Shown here: positions 50,108 through 59,447 of the stretch, piece by piece | How the letters are laid out: the number at the start of each line of letters is the position of its first letter | Numbering within the stretch: the stretch's first letter is position 1 | Assembly (NCBI RefSeq): GCF_001899075.1 | Contig: NZ_MKVA01000009.1 | Coordinates: 62,001 to 126,000, forward strand | Length of the DNA: 64,000 nt | DNA from: Devosia sp. 67-54 | GTDB taxonomy: Bacteria; Pseudomonadota; Alphaproteobacteria; Rhizobiales; Devosiaceae | Direction: 5' to 3' | The notes under the pieces: model-generated | What the model saw: only the letters and a program-made list of their open reading frames with translations | Databases searched by the model: none | What the model was told of the DNA's origin: nothing | Made by a program: the position numbers and the translations under genes

Positions 50108-51295
50108 ATGTCCGGAAAAATCCTCGTCTCGGGCGGCGGCATCGCGGGGTGCTGCCTTGCCTGGTGGCTCCGCAGATACGGATACGCGGTGACCATCGTG
50201 GAGCAGGCGGCCGAGCCGCGCGCCGGCGGCTACGTCATCGACTTCTGGGGATTGGGCTACCGCGTTGCCGAAAAGATGGGCCTGGTGGACGAGCTTCGCC
50301 GGTCCGATCTCGTGATCGAGGAGTTTCGTGTGGTCGATCGCAATGGCCGCAAGATCAGCGGCATCGACCAGCGAGCCTTGCAGGATATCGCAGGCGGCCG
50401 CATCATGAGCTTGCAACGCTCCGCCGTCGCCTCTGCCCTCTATCATGCACTCGACGATGACGTCTCAGTTCGCTTCGGGGACAGCGTGGCTACCCTCACC
50501 GAGCATCCGGACGGCGTCGAGGTGACATTCCGCAGCGGCGCGCACGAAGGCTACGATCTCGTGGTCGGCGCCGATGGGCTGCATTCCGCCGTGCGCCACC
50601 TCGCTTTCGGCGAACAGGCCGAGTACGAGCGCTTCCTCGGATATTACGTGGCGGCATTCAGCGCTCACGACTACCCGCATCGCGATCCGCACGTCTATGT
50701 GACCTATGGCGAACCCGGCAAGCAGATCTGGCGAGTGACCATGGACGACGAGACGACGGTTTTTCTGCTGGTCTTTGCCGACGCCAGCCCTCAGGGGATC
50801 CCGATGCACGATCCGGCGCAGCAGAAGGAGATTCTAGCCCGCCGCTATGCCCGCAGCGGCTGGGAAACCCCGGACATGCTGCGCGCGCTTGCGGCCACCA
50901 CGGACCTCTATTTCGACCGCGTCAGCCAGATCGTCATGCCGCGCTGGACCAAGGGACGTGTCGCGTTGATCGGCGATGCCTGTGCATGCCCGAGCCTGCT
51001 GGCCGGCGAAGGTTCGGCGATGGCGATGGCAGAAGCCTACACGCTGGCCGGCGAGCTCCACGCTGCAAGCGGAGATCATGCGGCCGCCTTCGCAGCGTAT
51101 GAGCAGCTCCTGCGGCCTTACGTCGAGCGCAAGCAGAAGGCCGCGCGCGGCTTCGCGGCGAGCTTCGTGCCGCAGAGCGCCCTCGCGCTATGGCTGCGAA
51201 ATACCTCCATCAACGTCGCCAACACCCTCGGTCTGACCAGGCTGCTGTTCGGCGCCCAGATCAACGATCGCCAGGCGTTGGGCGACTATCGCTAA
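50108..51295 (+). CDS. FAD-dependent monooxygenase (group A, aromatic hydroxylase-like)
   Basis: A 395-residue flavoprotein monooxygenase. Dinucleotide motif ILVSGGGIAGCCLAWWLRR at the N-terminus, the DG motif VVGADGLHSAVRHLAF in the middle, and the GD motif RVALIGDACACPSLLAGEGS near residue 285. It should hydroxylate an aromatic or polyketide-like compound using NAD(P)H and O2; Tet(X)-like inactivation enzymes share this layout. ATG 50108 follows AAGGA. Divergent from TetR; its end overlaps the FGE gene by four bases. Confidence 0.87.
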   Translation: MSGKILVSGGGIAGCCLAWWLRRYGYAVTIVEQAAEPRAGGYVIDFWGLGYRVAEKMGLVDELRRSDLVIEEFRVVDRNGRKISGIDQRALQDIAGGRIMSLQRSAVASALYHALDDDVSVRFGDSVATLTEHPDGVEVTFRSGAHEGYDLVVGADGLHSAVRHLAFGEQAEYERFLGYYVAAFSAHDYPHRDPHVYVTYGEPGKQIWRVTMDDETTVFLLVFADASPQGIPMHDPAQQKEILARRYARSGWETPDMLRALAATTDLYFDRVSQIVMPRWTKGRVALIGDACACPSLLAGEGSAMAMAEAYTLAGELHAASGDHAAAFAAYEQLLRPYVERKQKAARGFAASFVPQSALALWLRNTSINVANTLGLTRLLFGAQINDRQALGDYR

Positions 51296-52260
51296 GCCGC
51301 TGGCTCGGGTGCGGGTTCGGCCGGTGGATCGAACGCCAGCCGCAGCCCGATATGGCCGGCGGCGCTATCGGGCGACCGCCCCATGCGGGCCGCGATGCGG
51401 TACCGATGGCAATAGCTGCGATGGCAGAGATACGAGCCGCCCTTGAGCGTGCGCTCCTGCTCCCGCAGGGCGTCGATATCGCGCTGCTTGGCCGCCGCCG
51501 ACAGCGACCGCACCCGAAACCGGTCCGCGCACCATTCCCAGGTGTTTCCCGACATGTTGTAGAGGCCGAACGGGTTGGGTGCGAAGCTGTCGACCGGCGC
51601 CGTACCCAGATAGCCGTCGGTCGCGAGGTTGCGGCGCGGGAATTCGCCCTGCCAGATGTTGAGCGGCGGCGTGTCGTCGCTGGGCTCGTCGTCGCCCCAC
51701 GGAAAGATATGTTCGGTGCCGCCGCGCGCTGCGTGCTCCCACTCCGCTTCGGTCGGCAGGCGTCCACCGGCCCAGGCGGCGAAGGCATTGGCGTCGGCCC
51801 ACGACACCTGCACCACCGGATGGTCGAGACAATCCTCGATGCTCGAGCCGGGACCCGCGGGGTGGCGCCAGTCGGCACCGTCGACGGCGTGCCACCATGG
51901 TGTCCCCACCACCTGCCGCGACGCACGTGCCAGCTCCTCGGGCAGGAACATCCAGAACACGAACGACCAGCCGAACCGCTCGGCCTCGCTCACATATCCC
52001 GTCTCGTCGGCGAAGGCGCGGAACTGCCGGTTGCTCGCGGCGTAGCGGCTCATCCCGTAGCGGCTCAGCTTCGTCGGACGCGGCGGACCTTCGCCGTCGG
52101 CGCGGATCACCGGCTGCCGGGTACCAACGAAACTGTGGCCGCCCTCGATCCAGGCGATCGCGTCGCGCAGCATGGGGTGCGGCTCGGCACGCCCGCGCGC
52201 CGGCGTCATCGCCTGGACGTCGAGCAAGTGTGGCATGTTGGGTGAACAGCAGGACTCCAT
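51292..52260 (-). CDS. formylglycine-generating enzyme (sulfatase maturase, SUMF1 family)
   Basis: A 322-residue copper-dependent formylglycine-generating enzyme, which oxidises the motif cysteine of sulfatases to formylglycine. Signature stretches are GGHSFVGT, HPVVQVSWADANAFAAWAGG, RLPTEAEWEHAARGG, NMSGNTWEWCADRF and TLKGGSYLCHRSYCHRYRIA. The two active-site cysteines are C279 and C284, spaced as in the human enzyme, so it should be active rather than a generic SUMF1-fold protein. No signal peptide. It follows the LacI gene by nine bases on the same strand. Its targets are probably the two CxPxR sulfatases nearby. Confidence 0.92.
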   Translation of the reverse strand: MESCCSPNMPHLLDVQAMTPARGRAEPHPMLRDAIAWIEGGHSFVGTRQPVIRADGEGPPRPTKLSRYGMSRYAASNRQFRAFADETGYVSEAERFGWSFVFWMFLPEELARASRQVVGTPWWHAVDGADWRHPAGPGSSIEDCLDHPVVQVSWADANAFAAWAGGRLPTEAEWEHAARGGTEHIFPWGDDEPSDDTPPLNIWQGEFPRRNLATDGYLGTAPVDSFAPNPFGLYNMSGNTWEWCADRFRVRSLSAAAKQRDIDALREQERTLKGGSYLCHRSYCHRYRIAARMGRSPDSAAGHIGLRLAFDPPAEPAPEPAA

Positions 52261-52269
52261 TGCAGCCTC

Positions 52270-53409
52270 CTATTTTCCGGCCTCGAGCGGCAGCTCGGCC
52301 CGAACGCGGCGCCGTGTGCCGGCCTCGGCACGCGGCGCCCTGCGCCGCGGCGCGGCGACGGACTCGCGCGCAACATAATCGCAGGCGATGCGGCTCGTGA
52401 CCGATCCCGCCGCTCTTTCCCCGGCCGCGCGCCCCAGCAGGTACTCGACCGCGATCTCGCCCATTCGCGCATGCGGCACGCGCACCGTGCTGAGCGGCGG
52501 CGTCACGATGCTTGCCAGCGGATCATCGTCGAAACCGATGACCGAAACATCGCCGGGCACGCTGAGGCCCAGCGTCTTCAGCGCTTCGTAGCACCCCACC
52601 GCCGTGCGATCGGAAGCGCAGAAGATCGCGGTTGGAGGCTTGCGCAGCGCCATCAGCACCGTGGTCTCGCGCTCGCCGGGGCCGATGGTGAAGTCGCCGT
52701 CCCGGATCAACTCCGGATCGACTGCCAGACCGCGGTCTTCATGCGCCTTACGATAGCCCTCGAGCCGATGGCGCGAGGCTTCAACGCTGCTCTTGCCATT
52801 GATGAAGCCGATGCGCCTGTGCCCCGCGTCGAGCAGCGCCGCCACGGCCCCGCGTGCACCGTCCGCGTGTCCCGGAATGATGAACGGCACGTTGGGGTCG
52901 CGTGTGTAGCAATTGAGCAGAATGATGTTGGCCGTCCTGAGCACCTTGGGCAGCGTCAATTCCTGCGTGAAGTACGACTGATAGACGATCCCGACCAGTC
53001 GCTGCGCCATCAGCAGGTCGATGGCACAGCGCTCCAGGTCCTTGTCGCCGTGGATCGGCAGCACCACCAGCACGCAGCCGTCCTTCCAGGCCCGCTCGCG
53101 CGCCGCCTCGACCGCGTTGAGCGACAGCGGATTTGACCCGATGTCGTCGACCAGCAGTCCGATCGTACGGATCGAGCCGCTGCCCACCGGCGAGCGCCGC
53201 CAGATCCGGTAGCCCAGCTCCTCGGCGGCCTCGCGCACCTTTTGCCTGGTCGCGTCCGCCACGCGCACGCCGCCGGTATCGTTGAGCACCAGCGATACGC
53301 TCGCCTGCGAGACGCCGGCGCGGCGCGCCACGTCGATCATGGTCGGACCGCGCGACGTCCTCCCCTGCTCCTTGCTGGCCTTGTTCACGTTGTCGCTTCG
53401 TCTCGGCAT
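52270..53409 (-). CDS. LacI-family regulator of sulfatase module 1
   Basis: A 379-residue LacI/GalR regulator: helix-turn-helix MIDVARRAGVSQASVSLVLN, hinge region LGYRIWRRSPVG, effector domain with RIGFINGKSSVEASRHRLEG and DVSVIGFDDDPLASIVTPPL. The C-terminal 40 residues are Arg/Ala-rich and probably disordered. It heads an operon with the formylglycine-generating enzyme and is divergent from the first sugar importer/sulfatase operon. Its head is similar to that of the LacI regulator at 58261-59292, so the two modules seem related. It presumably senses the sulfated or desulfated sugar. Confidence 0.9.
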   Translation of the reverse strand: MPRRSDNVNKASKEQGRTSRGPTMIDVARRAGVSQASVSLVLNDTGGVRVADATRQKVREAAEELGYRIWRRSPVGSGSIRTIGLLVDDIGSNPLSLNAVEAARERAWKDGCVLVVLPIHGDKDLERCAIDLLMAQRLVGIVYQSYFTQELTLPKVLRTANIILLNCYTRDPNVPFIIPGHADGARGAVAALLDAGHRRIGFINGKSSVEASRHRLEGYRKAHEDRGLAVDPELIRDGDFTIGPGERETTVLMALRKPPTAIFCASDRTAVGCYEALKTLGLSVPGDVSVIGFDDDPLASIVTPPLSTVRVPHARMGEIAVEYLLGRAAGERAAGSVTSRIACDYVARESVAAPRRRAPRAEAGTRRRVRAELPLEAGK

Positions 53410-53502
53410 TCGGACTCAGAAGGCCCGCTCGATGGTCGTCACCCGCGGGACATGATTGCACTATGCCGCCACACGCAACCCTCAAGCTTGTCGCATTCAG
53501 AA

Positions 53503-53510
53503 TAGCGCTA
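53503..53510. promoter_or_regulatory. short palindrome TAGCGCTA, candidate LacI operator
   Basis: A CG-centred 8-bp palindrome, 55 bases before the binding-protein start and within the 156-base gap between the divergent LacI and importer genes. The flanks match only in part, so this is a modest candidate. Confidence 0.4.
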
Positions 53511-53565
53511 GACAGAAGTCATAAATAACCCGATAGTTCATCGCCATGCAAACAGGAGGATCAGC

Positions 53566-54987
53566 ATGAGCACGAGACAGACTGGCGGCATCAACCGCCG
53601 CGATGCGCTTGTCGGACTGGGGACGCTGGCGGCCGCGATGGCCACGGCATCGGGCCGGTCCGCATTTGCCCAGGACGCCAAGACCATCAAATGGTGGGAC
53701 CATTTTCAGCCCATCGCTCCCCTGTTCGAAAAGGCGTGGGCCAACTACGGCGCTGTGCATCCCGGCGTCACCGTCGAACATACCGTCATGAACCCGGCCG
53801 ACATGATGCAGGCGCTGCAACTGGCGTTCCGCTCGGAGCAGGCGCCCGACGTGATGTCGATTCCCGCCCCGCTGGCGACGCTGAACCAGCTCGCCGGCTC
53901 GAGCTGGTTCGCCCCAGCAGGCTCCGGCCTGCACCTCGACAAGCCGTTCCAGAAGGACGTGCTGTTCGAGGGCCTGACCAATTTCGGCGGCAAGGTCTAT
54001 TCCTTCCCCCTGTTCAGCTTCCGCCAGCATTCGACGTCGTTGTGGTCGCTCAAGGACAAGATCGACACCGACGGCAACGCCATCAAGGGCTGGGACCAGA
54101 TCCGGCAGGTGGCCAAGGCCGCCACCAAGAATGGCACCTACGGCCTGTTGCTGCCGATCCAGTTCACCGACCGCATGCGCGTGCATGTCGACGACCTGTC
54201 GCAGATGATCGGCGGCGCCGGTCCGATCGATTGGAAGACCGGCCAGTACAACTATGCGGCCGACGAATATGTCGAGACGCTGCAGCAATTGCTGTCGTTC
54301 CAGCAGGACGGCACGCTGCACCCTGCCTCGTCCTCGCTCGATGCCCGCCAGGGCCGCACCCGCTGGGCAGCGGGCGAAGCCGCGATGTTCACCGATGGTC
54401 CGTGGAACAGTGGCGTCATCGCAAACAGCTTCGCCCAGGTGCTGCCCAACATCGCGGTATCGGGCAACCCGGTGCTGACCGACAGCGGCCATGTGCATTC
54501 GTCACCGCAGGCGGGCACCTTCTGGATCTCCGCGCAGTCGAAAAACCCCGACATCGCCTCGGAGCTGCTCAACCTGTTCACCACCGACGAGTTCTACATC
54601 AAGCTCGCCGAGCGCATGGACCAGCCGCCGCTGAACCTCGACGCCGTGGCCCAGGCCAATGTGCACCAGACCTACAAGGACGTGGTCGCCGGCTACAAGG
54701 ACAGTGTGCGCCTCGCGCCCGAGCCGGTCATCCGCAATGCCGATGTCGGCAAGGTCTATGGCGAAATGAAGCCGGTGAGCCCGAGCCTCGGCGAGATCGT
54801 GCAGGGCGCGTTCGCCGGCGCCTTCGCCGATCCAAAGCCGGTGCTCAAGCAACTCGCCGACCAGATGACCGCCGAACGCGACCGGGCGATCAAGGCCGTC
54901 AACGATGCCGGCGGCAAGGTCAGCGTCGACGACTGGAAGTTCGACGCCTGGAACCCTGCCGAGGACTTCACCCCGGACAAGTACTGA
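53566..54987 (+). CDS. sugar ABC transporter substrate-binding protein (module 1)
   Basis: A 473-residue family 1 binding protein. A Tat-like signal (INRRDALVGLGTLAAAMATA, cleaved near FAQDA) precedes the mature start TIKWWDHFQPIAPLFEKAWA. The body has the usual sugar-binding-protein blocks (SFRQHSTSLWSLKDKI; WAAGEAAMFTDGPWNSGVIA). ATG 53566 has AGGAGGA. It starts an operon with two permeases and a sulfatase, so a sulfated sugar is a plausible ligand. The divergent LacI regulator should control it. Confidence 0.9.
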   Translation: MSTRQTGGINRRDALVGLGTLAAAMATASGRSAFAQDAKTIKWWDHFQPIAPLFEKAWANYGAVHPGVTVEHTVMNPADMMQALQLAFRSEQAPDVMSIPAPLATLNQLAGSSWFAPAGSGLHLDKPFQKDVLFEGLTNFGGKVYSFPLFSFRQHSTSLWSLKDKIDTDGNAIKGWDQIRQVAKAATKNGTYGLLLPIQFTDRMRVHVDDLSQMIGGAGPIDWKTGQYNYAADEYVETLQQLLSFQQDGTLHPASSSLDARQGRTRWAAGEAAMFTDGPWNSGVIANSFAQVLPNIAVSGNPVLTDSGHVHSSPQAGTFWISAQSKNPDIASELLNLFTTDEFYIKLAERMDQPPLNLDAVAQANVHQTYKDVVAGYKDSVRLAPEPVIRNADVGKVYGEMKPVSPSLGEIVQGAFAGAFADPKPVLKQLADQMTAERDRAIKAVNDAGGKVSVDDWKFDAWNPAEDFTPDKY

Positions 54988-55000
54988 TCAAGGATTGCAT

Positions 55001-55933
55001 GTGAGTCTCTCCCACTCCGCAATCCGTCCATCGATCCGCCGGCGTCTCTGGGCGGATCGATGGATCTACCTCTTCCTGCTGCCCACCGTCGTGCTGGTCG
55101 CGAGCTACACGATCTGGCCGATGTTCGCCAGCATCTGGTTCTCGCTGCTCGACTGGAACGGCTTCGAGCGCGCCGGCAGGTTCATCGCCTTCGGCAACTA
55201 TGCCGAGATCTTCGCCGACCGGCTGTTTTGGAACGCCTTCGCCAACACGGTGATCTTCGTCGTCGTCGCGGTACCGATCCGCGTCGGCCTTGCCCTGCTG
55301 CTCGCCGTGGTGCTGAACGCCGGCCTGCCATTCTCGCGCAGCTTCCGCACCGCGATTTTCCTGCCGGTGGTCACCACCGCGGCGATCCTCGGCGTCGTGA
55401 TGCGCTTCGTCCTCGATCCCGCCAGTGGACCGGTCAACGAGGTGCTGCTGCAGCTTCACCTCATCACCCAGCCGATCAACTTCCTCGGCCGTGCCGGCCT
55501 GTCGCTCTACACGGCGATCGGCGTGTGGGTATGGAAATGGCTCGGCATCACCCTGATCTACTGGATGGCGGCACTGCAGACGATCCCCGCCGATCTCTAC
55601 GACGCCGCGCGCATCGACGGCGCCGGCCGCTGGCAGCGCTTCCGCTACATCACCGTGCCGCTGCTCACGCCCTTCACCATCATCATCACCCTGATCACCG
55701 TGGTCGAGGCGACCAACGTCTTCGATCTCATGCTGACCCTGACCAATGGCGGTCCGTTCTTTTCCTCCGAGGTCATCGACATCTTCGTCTATCGCCAGGC
55801 CTTCGCCGCCAACATTCCGCGGCTCGGCTACGCCTCCGCCGCCGCGCTGCTGTTCGGCGTCTGCGTCATGGCCGTCATTGCCGCGCAGATCGTCGTCGTC
55901 GCGCGCCTGCGCCGCCGGGTGGCCGAACAATGA
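55001..55933 (+). CDS. sugar ABC permease, MalF type (module 1)
   Basis: A 310-residue inner-membrane permease with six hydrophobic segments, the first being WIYLFLLPTVVLVASYTIW, and the EAA loop ADLYDAARIDGAGRWQRFRY. GTG at 55001 is chosen because AAGGA stands six bases upstream and the family N-terminus follows. It begins 13 bases after the binding-protein stop and overlaps the next permease by four bases (ATGA). No ATPase gene accompanies the pair. Confidence 0.9.
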   Translation: MSLSHSAIRPSIRRRLWADRWIYLFLLPTVVLVASYTIWPMFASIWFSLLDWNGFERAGRFIAFGNYAEIFADRLFWNAFANTVIFVVVAVPIRVGLALLLAVVLNAGLPFSRSFRTAIFLPVVTTAAILGVVMRFVLDPASGPVNEVLLQLHLITQPINFLGRAGLSLYTAIGVWVWKWLGITLIYWMAALQTIPADLYDAARIDGAGRWQRFRYITVPLLTPFTIIITLITVVEATNVFDLMLTLTNGGPFFSSEVIDIFVYRQAFAANIPRLGYASAAALLFGVCVMAVIAAQIVVVARLRRRVAEQ

Positions 55934-56781
55934 GCGCCGCCGCTTCCTCGCGCTCCGGCGCCCGCTTCTGGACATGGCTCTCGGTACTGGTGCTTGCCGT
56001 CCTCTGCCTTGTCTGGATCTATCCGTTCCTCTGGCTGGTCTCGGCCTCGTTCAAGGACCCGCTGGAAATCTTCTCCAAGGGCCTGAGCCTCGTTCCCAAC
56101 GCGCTGCGCTGGGACAACTACGTCCGCGCCTGGGCCACGGCGGGATTTTCCACCTACATGCTGAACACGGTGCTGGTGACGGTCGGCACCGTGTTGCTGG
56201 TCATCTTCCACACCTCGCTCACCGGTTACGTTCTGGGGCGCTACAACTTCATCGGCCGCAAGCTGGTCATCGGCGTACTGGTCGCGACCTTCATCATTCC
56301 GGCCGGCTTTGCCATCATCCCCATCGTCGACCTCACCAAGACGCTTGGCCTGCTCAACAACCGCTGGGGCATCATCCTGGCGCTTGCCGGCAGCGGCCAT
56401 GCTGCCTCGATCCTGCTCTATGCCGGCTTTTTCAGCCAGTTGCCCAAGGAGCTGGAAGAGGCCGCTGTGGTCGACGGCGCCGGCTTCTTCACCATTTTCG
56501 GCCGCATCATGCTGCCGCTCGCCGGCCCCGTGACTGCCACGGTTGCCGTGCTGACCTTCCTGGCCGCCTGGAACAGCTTTCTGATTCCGCTGGTGCTGAC
56601 CTTCGGCGCGCCCGGCCAGCGCACTCTGGCGGTCGGCATGCTGGCCTTCGTCGGCACCAATGAAACCGACTGGCCCGGCATGGCCGCTGCCGCAACGCTG
56701 TCGCTGGTGCCGGTGATCGTCTTCTTCTTTTTCGTCCAGCGGTTCTTCGTCGAAGGGGTCGCGGGCGCCATCAAAGCCTGA
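55930..56781 (+). CDS. sugar ABC permease, MalG type (module 1)
   Basis: A 283-residue permease of the MalG kind, with WTWLSVLVLAVLCLVWIYPF as first membrane segment and the EAA loop KELEEAAVVDGAGFFTIFGR. It forms the heterodimeric channel with the preceding MalF-type protein, to which it is translationally coupled. A sulfatase gene follows after 23 bases, consistent with uptake first and desulfation in the cytoplasm. Confidence 0.9.
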   Translation: MSAAASSRSGARFWTWLSVLVLAVLCLVWIYPFLWLVSASFKDPLEIFSKGLSLVPNALRWDNYVRAWATAGFSTYMLNTVLVTVGTVLLVIFHTSLTGYVLGRYNFIGRKLVIGVLVATFIIPAGFAIIPIVDLTKTLGLLNNRWGIILALAGSGHAASILLYAGFFSQLPKELEEAAVVDGAGFFTIFGRIMLPLAGPVTATVAVLTFLAAWNSFLIPLVLTFGAPGQRTLAVGMLAFVGTNETDWPGMAAAATLSLVPVIVFFFFVQRFFVEGVAGAIKA

Positions 56782-56804
56782 ACTAAAAAGGATTGAGTCA
56801 GCCG

Positions 56805-58253
56805 ATGACACAAAAGCCCAATATTTTGTGGATCTGCACCGACCAGCAGCGCTGGGATACGCTGGGCTGCTACGGCAACACCGCGGTGCATTCGCCCAAC
56901 ATCGACCGGCTCGCCACCGAAGGGGTGCTGTTCGAGCGCGCCTTTTCGCAAAGCCCCGTCTGCACCCCGAGCCGCGCCAGCTTCCTCACCGGCCGCTACC
57001 CACGCACCACGCGCACGCGCCAGAACGGCCAGGACATCCCCGCTGACGAAAAACTCATCAGCCGGCTGCTCGCCGACAACGGCTACACCTGCGGCCTGTC
57101 GGGCAAGCTGCATCTGTCGGCCTGCCACAAGAGCGTCGCGCCCGATCACGAACGCCGCATCGACGACGGCTACGCCGAGTTCCACTGGTCGCACCATCCC
57201 GGCCGGCCGAACAATTCCTGGCCGACCAACGAGTACGACCTGTGGCTGCGCGAACGCGGCAAGGCATACGGCACCACGCCCGTCGACGGCTCGAAATACG
57301 TCTCCTACGGCATGGACGAGGCCGACCACCAGACCACCTGGTGCGCCCAGAAGGCGATCACCTTCATGGAGGCGCATGAAGGCGTGGATCGGCCGTGGAT
57401 GTTCTCGGTCAACATCTTCGATCCGCATCATCCCTTCGATCCGCCCAGGGCCTACCTCGACCGCTATCTCGCCGATCTCGATGCGATCGAGCTTCCCGAC
57501 TACCAGAGGGGCGAGCTTGCCGAGAAAACCGCCGTACAGCGCATCGACCACGACGGCGCCTATGGCGGGCAGGCTGGCTTCCCCTACGACAAGATGGATG
57601 AGCGCGATCACCGGCTGGTGCGTGCCGCCTATTACGCCATGTGCGACCTGATCGACTCGCAGGTGGGGCGCATGCTCGACGCGCTCGAGCGCACCGGACA
57701 GCGCGACAACACCATTGTCATTTTCATGTCCGACCACGGCGAGATGCTCGGCGACCACGGCATCTACCTGAAGGGCCCCTATTTCTACGAAGAAGCCATC
57801 CACGTGCCGCTGGTGATCTCCGGCCCGGGCTTTGCCCGCGGCCGACGGGCACAGGGCATGGTCGAGCTGGTCGACATCGCTCCCACCCTGCTGGAGGCCG
57901 CCGGCATTTCCCGCTACGCCGGCATGCAGGGGCACTCGCTGCTCGCGACGCTGCAGGGCAAGGACGAAGCCGCGCGCGACGACATCTATTGCGAATACTA
58001 CAACGCCATGCCCTGGCATCCGCCCGAAATCGACCCGCAGATGACCATGCTGCGCACCGACCACCACAAGCTGGTGATCTCGCACTCCGATGGCGATGCC
58101 GAGCTCTACGACCTCGCGGCCGATCCGCACGAGCACCACAATCTGTGGCACACGCCGGGGCACGATGCGCTCAAGCTCGACCTGATGCGGCGCATGCTCG
58201 ATCGCATGGCCTGGACCGTCGACCCCCTGCCCGAGCGTCGCGCCGACTACTAG
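56805..58253 (+). CDS. type I sulfatase, formylglycine-dependent, cytoplasmic (module 1)
   Basis: A 482-residue sulfatase of the alkaline phosphatase superfamily. The maturation motif is CTPSRASFLTGR (Cys53, Arg57). Metal ligands are in ILWICTDQQRWD (D13) and FMSDHGEMLGDHG, with HHPFDPP-type active-site His. There is no signal peptide: the catalytic core starts within a few residues of ATG 56805, so it should act in the cytoplasm. Its likely substrate is a sulfated mono- or oligosaccharide brought in by the importer encoded just upstream. A TTG at 56793 is too close to the ribosome site. It is convergent with the next LacI gene. Confidence 0.92.
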   Translation: MTQKPNILWICTDQQRWDTLGCYGNTAVHSPNIDRLATEGVLFERAFSQSPVCTPSRASFLTGRYPRTTRTRQNGQDIPADEKLISRLLADNGYTCGLSGKLHLSACHKSVAPDHERRIDDGYAEFHWSHHPGRPNNSWPTNEYDLWLRERGKAYGTTPVDGSKYVSYGMDEADHQTTWCAQKAITFMEAHEGVDRPWMFSVNIFDPHHPFDPPRAYLDRYLADLDAIELPDYQRGELAEKTAVQRIDHDGAYGGQAGFPYDKMDERDHRLVRAAYYAMCDLIDSQVGRMLDALERTGQRDNTIVIFMSDHGEMLGDHGIYLKGPYFYEEAIHVPLVISGPGFARGRRAQGMVELVDIAPTLLEAAGISRYAGMQGHSLLATLQGKDEAARDDIYCEYYNAMPWHPPEIDPQMTMLRTDHHKLVISHSDGDAELYDLAADPHEHHNLWHTPGHDALKLDLMRRMLDRMAWTVDPLPERRADY

Positions 58254-58260
58254 CCTCGCA

Positions 58261-59292
58261 TCAGCGCGTCGTCTGTCGCGGCACCAGCGGACAGCGGATC
58301 GACACCGTCATCGGTGCGTCGAGCCGGTCGCGCTGCGCCAACAGCCGCATGCCACGTTCCGCCATCGCGGCATGCGGCAGCAGCATCGTCGACAGCCCGA
58401 TGTCCTTGGCAAACTCGCGATCGTCGAAGCCGAGGATCGCAATGTCGCCGGGCACGCTGAGTCCGACCTCTGCGACCGCTGCCAACGCTCCACGCGCCAG
58501 CATGTCGTTCTGGCAGAACACGCCGTCCGGACGCTCGTCGAGCGCCAGCAGCTCCAACATCGCGGCCCGCCCGCTCTCATGGCGCCAGTCGCGATGCTTT
58601 ATGCGAGTCGCATCGAGCGACTGTCCGGCCACCGTCATGCCGCGCCGGAACCCCGACAGCCGCCGCTGCGTGCTCGAATGCCAGCTATCGCCCGTGATGG
58701 TCGCAAGGCGCGTGCAGCCCGTACCGATCAGGTACTGCGCCGCCGCGAAGCCCGCCGCCCGCTCGCCGGGAATGACGGCAACCCCCTGCCCGTCATTGCG
58801 GAAGCAGTTCACATACACATGCGCAAAACCCTGCAGCGCATCGCTCGGATGCACGCCGGCGGTAAAGGTGTTGGCATAGATGACGCCGCTGGCGCCCAGC
58901 CGCCGCAGCGAGGTGAGCGCTTCGGCCTCGCGTTCCACCACGCCATCCGTCACGAAGATCGCGAGCTGCGTCGCGGCGCTCCGTGCGGCCATGTGCAGCC
59001 CGTCGATGATGTCGATCGGATAGGCCGCCGAAATCTCGTTGATGAGCACCCCGATGATCGGCAGGTGGTCGTCCTGCAGGTCGTGTAGCATCGGCCCGGG
59101 CGAATAGCCTAGGCGCCGTGCCGTCTCGATCACCAATTGCCGCGTCGCCTCGGCGATGCGCACGCCGCCGATATTGTTGAGGACCAGCGAGACCGTCGTC
59201 TGCGACACCTGCGCTTGGCGCGCGACGTCGATCATCCTCACGCGCTTTTTCGAGTCTTTGGTCACCAGGGCCGTCCGCCGTGCATTCGGCAT
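58261..59292 (-). CDS. LacI-family regulator of sulfatase module 2
   Basis: A 343-residue LacI/GalR regulator: helix-turn-helix MIDVARQAQVSQTTVSLVLN, hinge LGYSPGPMLHD, effector domain with IIGVLINEISAAYPIDIIDG and DIAILGFDDREFAKDIGLST. ATG 59292 is preferred; TTG 59304 is possible, with no clear ribosome site for either. Divergent from the second importer/sulfatase operon, with a clear dyad in the gap. The DNA-binding head resembles that of the LacI regulator at 52270-53409, but the effector domains differ. Confidence 0.88.
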   Translation of the reverse strand: MPNARRTALVTKDSKKRVRMIDVARQAQVSQTTVSLVLNNIGGVRIAEATRQLVIETARRLGYSPGPMLHDLQDDHLPIIGVLINEISAAYPIDIIDGLHMAARSAATQLAIFVTDGVVEREAEALTSLRRLGASGVIYANTFTAGVHPSDALQGFAHVYVNCFRNDGQGVAVIPGERAAGFAAAQYLIGTGCTRLATITGDSWHSSTQRRLSGFRRGMTVAGQSLDATRIKHRDWRHESGRAAMLELLALDERPDGVFCQNDMLARGALAAVAEVGLSVPGDIAILGFDDREFAKDIGLSTMLLPHAAMAERGMRLLAQRDRLDAPMTVSIRCPLVPRQTTR

Positions 59293-59325
59293 CGTGCTTG
59301 ACAAAACAGCACGAGCTAATCAATT

Positions 59326-59343
59326 TGCTAAAGAAATTTAGCA
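59326..59343. promoter_or_regulatory. inverted repeat TGCTAAA-N4-TTTAGCA, candidate LacI operator
   Basis: TGCTAAAGAAATTTAGCA: perfect 7-bp arms with a four-base spacer, in the 155-base gap between the divergent LacI gene and the second importer operon. Size and symmetry fit a LacI-family operator. Confidence 0.65.
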
Positions 59344-59447
59344 GCCGTGGCGAGAGGACGCGACGGCTTTCTGGCGGCAATCCATCTCCACTACCCGCGC
59401 TGGCGCCTCGCCGCGCGACGGAGGCGGCTTGCCCGGGTGGAGGAGTC

